Below, one piece after another: positions 10,901-22,631 of a DNA stretch of 39,853 nucleotides. The notes beneath the pieces are model-generated. The model made no database searches. It saw nothing but the letters and a program-made list of their open reading frames with translations, and was not told the origin of the DNA. The DNA is from Stemphylium vesicarium. Taxonomy: Eukaryota > Ascomycota > Dothideomycetes > Pleosporales > Pleosporaceae. A program made the translations under genes and the position numbers. The number at the start of each line of letters is the position of its first letter. Position 1 is the stretch's first letter. The stretch is from NCBI GenBank assembly GCA_004380135.1, contig QXCR01000215.1:1-39853 (forward strand), read 5' to 3'.

Positions 10901-12154
10901 TCAAAACCCATCCCCCTCTTTCCACTCCCTGCCTGCCTCCAACGCCCGATTCCGCGGATCACGGCCACGCACTTCCGCATCGTGTTTTAAGCCATCAACT
11001 ATAGGCCTCAAGCGATCAATCTCTTTTCTATACTGCACATCCTTGCCGGGCTCGGGGGCTTCGAGTTCTTTAAGCTTTTCCTGGTCACCCTTATTTTTGG
11101 CCTCTTCTATTTCTTTCGTCTTCTTTTCCCATTCCCTAAGCTCCCTCTCGTTGTCGCTCAGCTCGCCCTGAAGAGCGCTGAAGTTTTCATATCCTTCTTC
11201 GCCACCAAAGCATGACCCATACTGGTCGCAAAAGCAGATGTGTTCCTTGGGGCAGAAAATGTTCTGGCCTGTGAAGACAAACTGCCAGACGTACTCCCAG
11301 ATGCGGCCGCTGAGGTGATCGGGTAACTGTGTGTTGAATAGCCAGTCGCGGTACCAGACATATTGCGCGTAGGGCTTCGCCTGTATGCGTTCTCGTGAAA
11401 GAGCGAATTGGGCGCAACAAGGCTGCGCAAGGACGGTAGGGACCTCATCGAGAGGAAATAACTCGCTCCAAGATTTCGCAAGGAGTACCTCCTCCTGTTT
11501 GAAATCGTTCTTTTCAGTTTCGCCTGGGTGCATCCAGTCCGGGCAACCAGGGTGCCAACTACATCTCATGTTTACAAAACCTTCTCTCCAAACGCGTGGC
11601 CGGCTGAGACGGGTTATGAGTTGGTGTGCGTCATTACCGAGAATCAAGTCGTTATGCCATGTCAATTGATGCGCATGCATAAAGATTGCGACATCGGGAA
11701 GATCGTCATAGTTGTCAATGATCCACGATAGGTAGATCATGACTTCGTGGCCCTTGTTCTTTGGGGGGTGCAATGGCGCGCTCGGATCGTCAGCGACGTA
11801 GACAGCCAGCTCCTGCTCAGGCATCTTTTCCAGGATCCAGTCGACATTCTCGTCCTTCGTCTTTGCGATGACCAAGGTAGACGTATAGTTATGCCCTGGA
11901 GGCATTGGCGAGCCTGGCTTGAACACAGGCCTTGGATTCCAATTTGCGTAGTCGGGGTCGCTCGGCGTGCCCTTGGTTGGGTCTGCGCTACCAGTACTGT
12001 GAGGTTGCGCATCACTACTGACATGGTCTCCAAGGCCAACGTGCTGAGGCAACTCCCTCCATGCCTCGCTTGTGTGTATACCAGAGTAAAAGAATGCGAC
12101 TATGAATAGGGCGACGATCAGCGCGAGGAATGGAATGACGTTTCGTCGGGTCAT
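10901..12154 (-). CDS. DUF3431 domain type II membrane protein
   Basis: A single exon of 417 residues. A short basic start (MTRR) is followed by one hydrophobic segment at about residues 7-23, fitting a signal anchor with the bulk of the protein in the Golgi or secretory lumen. A Pro/Gly/Ser linker (45-90) leads to a DUF3431 domain at about 92-325, with TLVIAKTKDENVDWI, MIYLSWIIDNYDDLPD, FMHAH and the Cys-rich end HICFCDQYGSCFGG. DUF3431 proteins are fungal and resemble glycosyltransferase-like enzymes in layout, but no activity is established. After the domain comes a highly charged helix (about 330-400, KTKEIEEAKNKGDQEKLKEL) that probably forms a coiled coil. There is no intron and no truncation. 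Confidence 0.92.
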   Translation of the reverse strand: MTRRNVIPFLALIVALFIVAFFYSGIHTSEAWRELPQHVGLGDHVSSDAQPHSTGSADPTKGTPSDPDYANWNPRPVFKPGSPMPPGHNYTSTLVIAKTKDENVDWILEKMPEQELAVYVADDPSAPLHPPKNKGHEVMIYLSWIIDNYDDLPDVAIFMHAHQLTWHNDLILGNDAHQLITRLSRPRVWREGFVNMRCSWHPGCPDWMHPGETEKNDFKQEEVLLAKSWSELFPLDEVPTVLAQPCCAQFALSRERIQAKPYAQYVWYRDWLFNTQLPDHLSGRIWEYVWQFVFTGQNIFCPKEHICFCDQYGSCFGGEEGYENFSALQGELSDNERELREWEKKTKEIEEAKNKGDQEKLKELEAPEPGKDVQYRKEIDRLRPIVDGLKHDAEVRGRDPRNRALEAGREWKEGDGF

Positions 12155-14077
12155 GGTGCGATCGATCGAAGGAAGAGCGAGGGACAGGAGGAAGACGAAG
12201 GAGCGTAGATTGTAGGGATTGACACGCTGTAAGCCTGACAGTCCTACATGATTCTGCTTGTCAGACGGGGTTATTTACAACATCGGGCTTGTTGCGCTCA
12301 CGGTGGAGTCGCCGCGCGGCGCGGGAATCAAGGGCAAGTGTCGCAGCGTCCAGCGATCACCAAAGGCCGCCAGCAACGGCAAGAGGAGGGGTGGAACTGG
12401 GACGAGGGAATGCTAGAAGACAGATTGACGCCAGGATAATAAGGAAAGAGACGGAGTACAAGGGATGCACAAGACGCAGCAGCAGCCATCGCGGTCCCAT
12501 AACGGGGTGCCGCAAGTGTTCGTAACCACTGACGTGGGCTGAAGGTCGGTCGCTTTAGGTCCCTCCCAAAACGGCCCGCTAAATGGGGGCGCGCATCCCA
12601 GCTGATCTAGCCCTGCATCATTGTTCGAGTCAGTACCACAAGCGGGTCCTGTAGATCTTTAAGACCTGCTTGAGCATTTAGCCAGGTACAAGCGTCACAA
12701 GTGCACCTGAATATGGAAACAAGACGGCAATGCGGAAAACAAGAGAATCGGTGACGAAACTTGATTTGGTTGTTGTGGTCATCTCAAAGAATTTCTACCT
12801 AGCCGCATGCCGTGGTACCGCGGGAAGTGCCCAAGTGAACGCGCTGTCGGAAACTACCAGTTGATCTTGACTGCTAGTTGCTTAGCTGACCAAATGGCAA
12901 GCCGTGGAATCTACGAGGCCAGAAACACGATTGGCTAGCAGACTGCAGCACATGTCCCAAATTAAGAACGTGTGGCGCAGTTTGGCATCAATACAGCGGG
13001 ACTATGTGGCCTCGCGGTGCGTCTTGAAGTGCAAACACTGTGGCCAGGACGAGAAGCTATACATAGCCAGTCCATGATGCCACTGCCATGTGTGTGCGCA
13101 ATCTCAACAAAACCTACCGTGTTTTAATTACGAGACAAGATAAAAACCTCTTGCAAAATGCTCTTTGACCAGCAAACAATGCTCATTGTCGTCTAAGGGT
13201 GTCTTGCGGGGTTTACACTCGGTGCGCAGTCACAAACGTAAGTGTGCTGGAAACGAGGGCACGGATGACGAAAAAGGAAGTGACACAAACGAGATTGGGG
13301 GGGGGGAGGGCACGCACCTTCCGCTGTACCCTACTGCCAGAGCTCCAACACGCAGCAGCACCATGGTTGTTTGCCTAGAGCAAACACGACCAATCTGCAA
13401 GCTACAGTCACGGGCTCTGGCATGGCACAAGGGCTACGCTGCTGTCAAAACGCAGTGTGTTGGCTTTTCGACATGCGCCACATGGGGCACGCAAATGGGC
13501 GGTGGCATCGGTGCAAGATACATTGCGAAAAGCTGTAAATGGCCGAAGTCGATAGTTTCAAGCCCAATTATGCTACTGGGTCGGGGCTGCGCTGACATGG
13601 TCGCGATTATGGTGGATGATAGTGAGAGTATTTAGACAGTGCTGGTTATGCGGAAGGTGGTGTGGACTGGTTACTGGACGTCCAGGTTGCATCGAGAGGC
13701 AGTAGATAGAAGTACAATTTGGTGTCGATCAAGATGACTGATGCTCCCAAGGGCTATAGACGATGCCCCGAAAGCATTTACCGAAGTGCTGAACCGTTTC
13801 TCCAAGGAAATTACCGAGCCGATCAAGGCTAGAATCATGTCGAGCTGCAAGACGGCAGACCATGGTAGAGAGTGCTACCTTGCGTTGCTGCGAACCATAT
13901 CGATGAACTTTTGTCGACCACATTCCCTTTGTGTGCGTGTAAAAGCCGAATTAAACTGAACCCAGTGAAGTAGTCATAGGATTACAGAAGTGAAGTGCTG
14001 GAAGAGGCGCCAAACCGAGGAAGCCATACGAACCCTAACTTAGTACCGCTTGGGTTCTGCCTGGGTCAGCTGAGGAG
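12155..14077. other. Intergenic region, no gene recognised
   Basis: About 1.9 kb between the DUF3431 start and the 3' end of the RRM gene. The left part should contain the DUF3431 promoter. A run of nine or more G lies near 13297-13306. An open stretch at 13165-13635 lacks an ATG at its start and any motif. I see no RNA gene. Confidence 0.6.
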
Positions 14078-15083
14078 CTAGCGGTATGAGCGATCGTAGT
14101 CACCCTCGTACGAGCGTCCTCCGCCGTACGCCTCACGCGGAGGAGGGGCATCGTAGGCACCAGCAGCTGGTGGCGGCGGCCTATCGTAGTAGCCACCGCC
14201 GCCACCGCCACCGCGACGGTCGTCGCGTCCGCCGTCCCTGCCGCCGTAGCTGCGGTCAGAGGCATAGCGATCGACGCCTCGGGGACCGTAGTCGTCGCGA
14301 CGGCCACCACCGTAGCCGCGGTCGTCATACCGTGAGCCACGAGAGCCGTAGTCATCACGTCGGCCGTATCCGCCACGGCGGTCATCCGAGTAGCGGTCGC
14401 CGTAGCGAGGGCCGCCTCGGCCGCGTCCGCCGAACTCTGTGAAGCGGTTAGCACATGACGGGCAATGTAAACAGCAGGTATACTTACCACGCTTGGGTGG
14501 GCCGTAGTACTTGCCCGGCGTAGGAGTACGGGGGCGGGCACGACGAGCCTTCTCGATGCTGAGTGTGCGGCCTTGATGGACTTCTCCTTGCAGACCCTCC
14601 TTTGCCGCGTCAGCCTGCTCCGACGTGACCATCTTGACGAAGCCAAAGCCGCGAGACTCCTTGGTGTGAGGGTCGCGCATGATGTTGCACTGCTCGACCT
14701 CGCCATACTTCTCAAAGAGACGCGTGACCTCGTCCTCGGTGAGAGTAGGGTGGATGCCGGTGACAAAGAGGTTGGAGCCCGAGTTGCGGCTCTCGTCGTC
14801 GTCGTTCCTGCGCTCTGGGGGCGGGCCACTGCATCCACGTTAGGCAACGGTTCCATCACGAGCTGCAAGCAGCACACGCAGCAATAACATACCGGCTGTC
14901 GCGACCGCCAGGCGAGGCGCTGCGAGCGCGCGCGCCGTCATCGCGACGGTCACCACGTGGAGACCTGCTGCGGTCGCGTTCATAGCCGCGAGGCTCGTCT
15001 ACAATCCAGTCAGTACTGCGCAAACCATGGCACAAGCGAGCAAACATACCGTCGTAGGCGCGCTGGTCGTTTTCGTACTCCAT
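14078..15083 (-). CDS. RRM and RGG-repeat RNA-binding protein (Tra2/SR-like)
   Basis: Four exons: 15050-15083, 14893-14998, 14488-14828 and 14078-14436, with introns of 51, 64 and 51 nt. They total 279 residues and every join keeps the frame. The N-terminus is an RS-rich arm (DRSRSPRGDRR, ARSASPGGRD). One RRM spans about 66-142, with RNP2 LFVTGI (67-72) and RNP1 RGFGFVKM (106-113). A linker, RARPRTPTPGKYYGPP, resembles that of transformer-2 proteins. The C-terminal ~115 residues are Gly/Arg/Tyr/Asp-rich (RGG and YGGR-type) and of low complexity. The RS-RRM-RGG order fits a splicing regulator of the Tra2 family that acts in the nucleus on pre-mRNA; the exact target is unknown. A general glycine-rich hnRNP is the alternative. 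Confidence 0.94.
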
Positions 15084-15810
15084 GGTGATGATGTCGTGGT
15101 GGGTCGCGGGTGTTGATAGTTGGTTGGTTGAGGAGAGGTGTTTGCTGAAGCTGGAGTTTGGGCGATTTTTTGGACAGGGCTGATCGACGGTAGCCGCGTC
15201 TCACTTAGTAAGCGCCACGCTAAAAGCAACCAGTGCTGCAGCTGAGTGGAGTAAAAGTGGACAGGATGGTGAAGGGGAGTGGAGGTACTGGCCGAGACCA
15301 AATGCTATTTGTATCATGACCGCAACCACTTTGGCTGCGAAGAAGCAGGCAACCGCCCCAGCTAGGACGCCCCTAAGTGAGGCAACTGCTGCGCGTCACC
15401 GGCCAACGCCCTGGTGGCCCTGTCCCATTCGTCAACGTGCGTCAACTCTACTAGTCGACCGCCATTTCCCGGACAGTGAGGCTCTGCCTTGGAAGACAAC
15501 AAAAACTAGACATCAAGCTACTCAATTATATTCGTATTCAAGCCTGTTGCATCTGATGCTTCGTTGACCTTGCCTCCGAAACTCCATGCACACCAGTGGC
15601 CAGCCAATTACTCCCCGCAAAGATGCTCTGCTGAAACAAGTCATCGGCATACGTTGACCTACCCCGACTATAAGTTTACGCCATACGCCAGTCGCTTCTC
15701 TTTCCCCAGTTGGGTAGGTATAATACAAATGCCAAAGATAATACAAAACATGACACCAAGTGTACATGCGCAAGAAAAGTAAAGAAGACCAAAAAACAAT
15801 GCATGAGCGT
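15084..15810. other. Intergenic region between NTO1-like and RRM genes
   Basis: About 0.73 kb containing the 3' flank of the NTO1-like gene and the promoter and 5' UTR of the RRM gene. Only short overlapping frames are present, with no recognisable element. Confidence 0.6.
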
Positions 15811-18800
15811 TTACCAGCCCCTCGACCGCTTCTGCCTTTTGCGCGCCACTGCTTTCTTGATCGCGGCTACGTTCGAATCTGGCGTGTCTGCAGGCCGGAT
15901 AGGATCCGAGTCGGCCAAACCGTCCAATTCATCATCGTCAAGCTCACTCAGCTCCTCACTCATGTCGCGAAGTACCTCACGACCAGTGTAGCGTTCTTCA
16001 TATACCGTTGTCCCATGTACGTCGAAAGTCTCAAAGTACCACGGCACACCGCCATTGCCTAATGGGTTAAGTAGGTTCTTCTCAGACCTCGGAGGAGTCA
16101 GTGGCTCTGGTCGGCCGTTGACGTGGGCGTGGTTTTCTGCAAGCATGTCGCCCCGAGACTGATTACTAGACACGTGTAGGGCGTCTTGGCCGAGTTGCAG
16201 GGCGATTGCCGCCTCATCTGCCGCTTCATCATGCGTATGATCTGCATCTGCCGCGTTATCGTCGGGAGTGGGTGCCATGTGCATTTCCTCCGGTTTCTGC
16301 CTTATCACGGCAGCTTCTTCTCCGTCGACGGCGTCTTCTTGCGCTTGTTCAACGCTCGGCTGATCAGTCTCTGTGGTCTGCCGGATGTTGTCGTCATGTG
16401 ACAGCACACTGGGCCTACGTTGAAGTTTCTGGTTAAGTAGCGTCTCGAGGTCTGGCAACTTCTCGTAAGGCCTACCAGCCAACTCGGATTCTTTTCGAAT
16501 TGCTTCCTCGAAATGGGGTTGCAAGACCTTGGTGATTCGCTTGACTATTTTCTTCATCTCTTTCTGCTCAGCGGTCAAGGTGCTGTGATTGACCTGGTTC
16601 AGCTGCTGTTCTGCCTCGTTAATGTTCGTAACGGCGGCGAATCCAAGCTCTGCGCTCAACACTGCTGCGACATCATCGTTGAATGACTGTACAGACGTGT
16701 AATATTTCTCATCGAGCTTGAGTTGAAGCTCGCTGAATCCATCACTAAAATAGCCTCGGTTGTCAAGTCTGTTACAAGTCAGTGAGATGACACCCAAAAT
16801 CGACGACGAGATACTTACGCTTGTGCGCGAGCGAGGATGGGCTGCAGTAGTTGCGGAATCGGAAAGTAGATGCAGTCAACAATCTGCTGTAAGATGAGTA
16901 CATCCTTGAGTTTTTCAGCCTCTCGTTGTTTGACCATTTCGCAAAGCACGCGAATCTGTTCCATGTCGTCTTCAAGGCGCTCTGCGAATTCGATACGTCG
17001 CTGGAGTCGAGGACGACCGGCTGCGCCCATACCTGCGAAGTTACGACGGGTGATTTCCATGGATGAGAAGGCTTCCATTTGGAGTTGGAGGCGCTTGAGG
17101 AGCGCAGCACCACGTCGTGCCTCTCGCTTCAACGTCCAATATTTGCAGGCGTCCTGCACAAACTCCTTACGCTTGCGAACGTTGAACTTGATAAGCGTGT
17201 TTTCGACATTATGGTAGACGGCCTGTGGAACAACAGGAGCTCCTGAGGGAAGTCTCCAACTTTTCGTAGCCGGTCCGCGCTTGCGCTTGCTGGAGCCTGG
17301 GGTATCGTCCTCCGGTCCCTCGATAGAAGGCATCGCATGTGATGAACCAATAGAAAGGGCATACGCTTGACTATCTGGCCATCGAATATGACGCATGGTA
17401 TGGCGGTAAAAGGCTTTTGCATCCGCGATGGCACTTTCCACATCAAACTCTCGCTTCCAATCGGACGGAGTGTGACGATCGCAGTAGGCCTTGAGCACGG
17501 TCGAGTCCTGCGGGTTTGTTGACTGTGACGCCTTCATGCGCAAACACAATCTAGCCCTACGTGCGCATGTCACATGGAAAGCCTCGAAGCACGACTTGTG
17601 CCCGCACTGGATACATGCGCCCATTCTCTGTTTGCAGATGTAACATGACTACATTTTGGTTAGTTTGGCTAAAGCTAGAATAGGTGCAGGATGGGCTTAC
17701 GAGCTTCCAGCGAGTCTTGGGGACTTTTTCGACATCCTGCACTGGTTCTTGAAAGGTCGCATTGCCAAGGGATACCTCTGGGATCCACATGGCACATAGA
17801 AGATGCGCCCACTTCATTGCTGTGGTTTGCTTGAAGGCACCATCGATGTTTGGACAGAAAATACAGCCCTATTAGAGTTAGCGGCACTCTCGTAGATCAG
17901 ATACGATCAAGACATACTGGAAGCTCACTGACGGGGGTGCCGCGCCCTACTAGCTGGCACCTTCTGCAGAGCCATTGTCCTTCCGGGATGAACGGTACGC
18001 CATAACATTCTTGATGTACAGCCAGATCGCAGCCGTCGCAAAACACTATAGCATTGGTGTTCTCGCAATCGCCGTCATCGCAAATGGCGCATTTGGTGTC
18101 TTGTTCCTCGCCTTGCCCAGCAGGCTCACCGTTAACGGCAGCCGCACTACTAGATCGTGGCCGGTGTGTCTGGGGTGGTTTGGGGTTCGGTTTAGGTATG
18201 CCTTTCACATGTCAGCAAGCATGTCCCTCCAGGATTAGTCTTGGCTAGAACTTACGCTTTTCCAAAGCATGCCACTCCTTCTCAATTTGCGTAATAGTGA
18301 CTTCGAATATCGCCGGCTTGATGCCTTCGACACCTTCTTCCTTTCGCTGCATGTTGAGTGCCTCTAGCCATCTTTCGTCCTGTTCATCCATATCGTATTC
18401 GACGCGGCCAACAGCAACTGCGCCTGCAGTACCCTCTGCTTCTGTCTGCAGGGTCAGGTCTAGGTCCTCTTCGATCGAGCCTTCTGGGAGGCGGATCAGG
18501 CTGTTCTCTGAGCTTCTAGCAAAGACTTCGCTCTCCTGATAACCGATGTTCGCCATGGTCTTGTCGACATAGTTCACTTTGACTCCCTCGCTTTCCTCAT
18601 GTTCTTTGAAGGGGTCCACTTGGCGCACTGAGGGCTTGGGTAGGTTCAACTTCTCGCGGGGATTCATGGTTGGGAGGGGGTTGATACGCGGTCGAGGTGG
18701 TGATCCTAAGCCGGCGAGCATGGAATCTTTGTTGCGTGGTGGTCGGCCTGGACGCCGTTTGGGTGTAACGAATGCGCCTGAGCCGTTCACGGCTAACATT

Positions 18801-19393
18801 GCATCCTCTTGCTCGGCAGTCTCGACTTGCTCTGCGCGCAGGCCGTCGAGCACGGCAGAAAGGCCGCTGTCGACAGCATATTGGCCGCTGGATGATCCGT
18901 TCAACGGGGTGCCTGGGGCGCTTTCGGCGGGGCTTATTCCATCAATCTGGTCTGCGTTGTAGACGGGGAATTCGGCATCGATGTCGAGATCGGGGTGGAA
19001 CTCGTCCCAGCTTCGCTCCTCGCGCGGCTTGTATCCATCGTTTTGAGCCACGGCGGCGGCGACTGCGGCGGCCGAACTGGAACGCGGTCCAGCTGGCGGC
19101 CTTTCGCGTCGAGGGCGTGAGTATGACGGGGAGGGCGCCGATATGGACAAGCCCTGTCTCTCGGCGTTGAGACGTCCTACGCGGCCGCGGGGTCCGGTGT
19201 ACAGAAAACCTCCAGGACCAGTGCCTCCTACGGGTGTTTCGAGGCCGTCGGGGTCCACGTAGCGGCCGCCCCCACCTGGGCCTCCAGGTACGTATTTGCG
19301 ACGTTTGCTTGGTGGCTCGGTATCGGATATGTGTCTCCGATGAGGTCGGGTGCTTCTAACGCGTAGTAATGGAGTTTCAGTTACAGACGCCAT
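15811..19393 (-). CDS. NTO1: NTO1/BRPF-like scaffold subunit of a NuA3-type histone acetyltransferase complex
   Basis: Five exons: 18256-19393, 17918-18201, 17701-17868, 16819-17648 and 15811-16768, with introns of 54, 49, 52 and 50 nt. They total 1125 residues. Order of parts: a basic Gly/Pro-rich N-terminus with an AT-hook core (RRPGRPPR, about 213-220); an EPL1-like region ending VEYDMDEQDERWLEAL; a first PHD finger from about 417 (CAICDDGDCENTNAIVFCDG, then CDLAVHQECYGV, ending CRRC); a zinc knuckle CIFCPN; and an extended PHD (WAHLLCAMWIPEVS, CYICKQRMGACIQC, FHVTCARRA, AYCDRHTP). This PHD-knuckle-PHD layout defines the BRPF/Nto1 family, which holds a MYST acetyltransferase and reads histone H3. 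Near 770-860 a degenerate bromodomain-like segment follows. The acidic C-terminus ends in a basic tail. The protein acts in the nucleus. Confidence 0.94.
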
Positions 19394-20923
19394 GTAGAGC
19401 GAGAGGGCGCGGAATGTGTCGAGAGGCCGGCAAGGGTGAGGTCGGGAGTCGCGAAGAACGCGCTCAGCACCGCTGCTATCTGGTGAAAGCTACGATACGC
19501 GCGTGTCCACCCGGCGATCCAAGGGCAGTGCGTTCATCGATGCAGGAGCCTGCGGTTGGCGATGTCAGAGGGCGTTGGCTTTGAGACCGAGACGTACGCG
19601 ACACTGAGATGCGCCTGCTAAGAGGTGCAACCCGTGATGCCCAAAGCGGTTAGTGCGCCAAGGGGGGCATGTGGGTTCCTTGGGCCGCATAGCTAGTTTG
19701 CAGTCTTGCCCTTCACTCCACAGGTGCAGGCAGGCCACAGGGGAAAAGAACGACCCTTCTCTATTTATTTTTTGTATTTTGAGGGTCGTTTCTTATGTTG
19801 CACCTTCTCGGTCATGCCATGGTGAACAGGCAGTACCATCTTCCTCACTCCATCCTTGAGCCACATACAACACCCCAGGGGAGCAATTCATGATACTTCC
19901 CTGCGCCCACGCTTGCACTCTGCATATCAACAATGGCATTCTTCAGGCAAGCATCAAGGCTGCAATCCTCATCCTGGGGGCATGTGTCTGTCGTGCGTAC
20001 GTGAGCCCCACGTGAGGCCTCGGACCATACTGGGTCTGCAGATCCACTACCCCAGATCCCCGAGTCTGCAAGCGAACGGCTTTCTGCGCTGGCGCCATCA
20101 GTCAGAGGCTGAATTATCCGCTAAATACGATTGCGGTACCATGCTGCTAGGCCTAAAGACGTACGTACTTATCGAAGGACCGCCGCTGTCAATCAATCAA
20201 TGGCCTGCACCTTCCCCAACATCTGTCCACACGCTCATGTCTGCACTACTCGATCAACCACCATGACGTACCTTTCGTACTAAACACCGACCCCCGTGAC
20301 TTCCTCCCTGAGCTTGACGCTCGCGCTTATCTCAAATCGCATCCCGAGGTTCTTCCGCGGTACACCATGCTATTGGCTTCTCAACCCGCGACCTTGATCA
20401 ACCACGCAAACCTTGTCAAACTGTCATCTTACTGCCTCATGTAGGCAATAACTCACTGAACATCACTGCTCTCCGGCACTGCGCTTAGCGAGCCATCACT
20501 AGATTACAATGGTTCACGGGTAGCTTTACAAGCGACACCAGCGGCTGCCAGACGTCTAGCCCGCCTGAGATATCAGCACTAGTCATGGCCATGAACCACA
20601 AAGTGACACAGGTAGGGCGCCTGGATTTCTATTGCGTCAGAGCAACCACCCGGTGCCAATGAGGCCCAGGGAGCCCAGATCTACCAAGGCGGGATGGTGT
20701 GAAACAACTGGTGCAAGTTCACAACCGCGATTCAGTCTTTCTACAAGTAATTTCCAGACAATGCAGTCCATTAAGGGCATAAATCGGCAGGTGCGCCTGT
20801 CATCTTCCCATGCCGACTATCTCCAGATCGATACGGCGCAGCACCTCTTAAGAGCCCCATTTCTCCGAACAATCCTTTGATCGCCATCCACGCAACAGCC
20901 CCTGGGTTCCCATTTACCTTACC
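19394..20923. other. Divergent intergenic region between NTO1-like and monooxygenase genes
   Basis: About 1.5 kb from which the NTO1-like gene is read to the left and the FAD monooxygenase to the right, so both promoters lie here. An open frame at 19856-20266 has unremarkable composition and no motif. I see no RNA gene or repeat. Confidence 0.6.
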
Positions 20924-22536
20924 ATGGCCCATTCAGATATCGAATCTCAGAAGCCTTTCAGGATAGTTATTGTTGGTGCCGGCATTGTAGGCCTATCGCT
21001 GTCACATGCCCTCCAATTAGCCGGAATTGACCATGTTGTTCTCGAAAAGCACAATGAGATTGTGTCCGTACGTGGCGCAGCACTGATCATCTGGCCAGCC
21101 GTCGCACGCATCTTCGATCAGTTTGGCATACTCGATAACATACTCAAGTCACATACACCCATAAGCCGCGCAGTACTCCGATGGCCAGATGGAACGTTCA
21201 ATAGCGAAGATCGAACTGTGCGTACGCTCAGCGAACTGTATGTTGCCTTGGCATTCCTCGTGCATCAGTATCTAAGATGCGGGTGTAAATTGCTGATCAT
21301 TTTACAGCTTCGAGGTGCCGAGCATCCTGTTCGATCGTCAGGCATGCGTGTCGCACCTCTATAATGGTCTACCAGACAAGTCAAAAATTCATACCAGCAG
21401 CCGAGTTGAGAGAATAGAACATACGAAGACTGGTGTCAGTGTACATCTGGCTGATGGCTCTGCCGAAGAAGGAGACATGGTAATTGGCGCAGATGGTGTT
21501 CATAGGTGGGCTGGAAACGTTTCTTGCTCTCTTGCCAAAACGCTGACCCTTATCCTAGCCGCGTCCGAACACTCATGTGGGACTATGCTGCCCAATACGA
21601 ACCTGGGAGCATTCCTGGGAGCGACAAAGAAGTCATGATCAGTCAATTCCAGGCAATCTTCGGCGTCAGCACACAAGAAGAAAAGTTCGGCCTGGGCCCA
21701 GCAGATTCCCATGTTATTCTTGGACACGATGACGCGGGGCTACTCTTTACACAGCCAGGGAAAGCTTACTGGGCCGTCATCATCAAAGACGAATACAAGA
21801 AGCCCGCATTGAGAACGAAAGCTACCGAAGCTGACATAGAAGCCGCAGCAAAGAAGTATGCTAACAGGCCAATGACGGAGAAGGTAACCTTGGGCGACCT
21901 CTGGAAGACGAACACAAGACATGGCCTCCTCACATTCGAAGAAGGCGTGCTAAGCAAATGGCATGCCGGAAGGCTTGTTCTCGTAGGCGATTCTGCTCAC
22001 AAGGTACAATCACCATACAGTCCGTCTCATGATCAATCGACACTGATACACACCAGATGACCGCCGACCTCGGTCTCGGAGCAAACATGGCCATTGAATC
22101 CGCCGTTCAGCTCTGCAACATCCTCCAACGCGAGCTCAAGCCCGATCCGAACAGCCACCCCTCCGCCTCCGAACTGTCGACCCTCTTCGCCGAGTACCAA
22201 GCCGGTCGATACGAACGCGTCACCAAGATCGTCGATATGTGCGCAAAGGCGACGAGAATGCACACATACCAAACGTACTTTGGTCGTTTCTTTGCTGGCT
22301 ACGTGGCTCCATACCTTGCTTCCATGCGCGCAGTCAAGTTCGCAGAGATAATGGCACATGCGCCGAAGCTAGACTATGCGCCTGCCAGAATGACCAAAGA
22401 GAATGCTCAGGGTTGGAAACTGGCGCAGAAGAAGGAGGAGGAGGAGGATAGCAGTAGCTGGGTGCTGTACGGTATTTTAGTATTGGGAATAGGGATGGCA
22501 TTGACGTATATGGTGAGAGCGGGTCTGTCGCTCTAG
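20924..22536 (+). CDS. FAD-dependent monooxygenase, PaxM-like, with C-terminal membrane anchor
   Basis: Four exons: 20924-21237, 21308-21505, 21559-22003 and 22057-22536, with introns of 70, 53 and 53 nt. The product is 478 residues, the usual size for this group. The FAD-binding Rossmann motif VIVGAGIVGLSLSHAL is at about 15-30. MVIGADGVHSRVR is the DG motif, assembled across intron 2. GDSAHK (314-319) runs into MTADLGLGANMAIE across intron 3 and is the third FAD motif of flavoprotein hydroxylases. The last ~25 residues (WVLYGILVLGIGMALTYMV) form a membrane helix. Relatives include epoxidases of indole-diterpene and meroterpenoid pathways, but no prenyltransferase, cyclase or P450 lies nearby, so the substrate is unknown. 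It converges with the RBR ligase gene 95 bp away. Confidence 0.93.
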
Positions 22537-22631
22537 CTTGCGTTGTCTAACATTCGAAATTTCCCTGTTCCCTGACATTTCCTTCCGGTGTCTTTGACAG
22601 TATTTCCTGCTCCAGTGTGATCCGCTTCCTT

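Noticed and set aside
13165..13635. 156-residue open stretch on the plus strand
   Set aside because: It begins at a non-ATG codon and contains low-complexity G runs; no domain or homologous pattern recognised.
19856..20266. 136-residue open stretch in the divergent promoter region
   Set aside because: No motif, and it sits where two promoters are expected.
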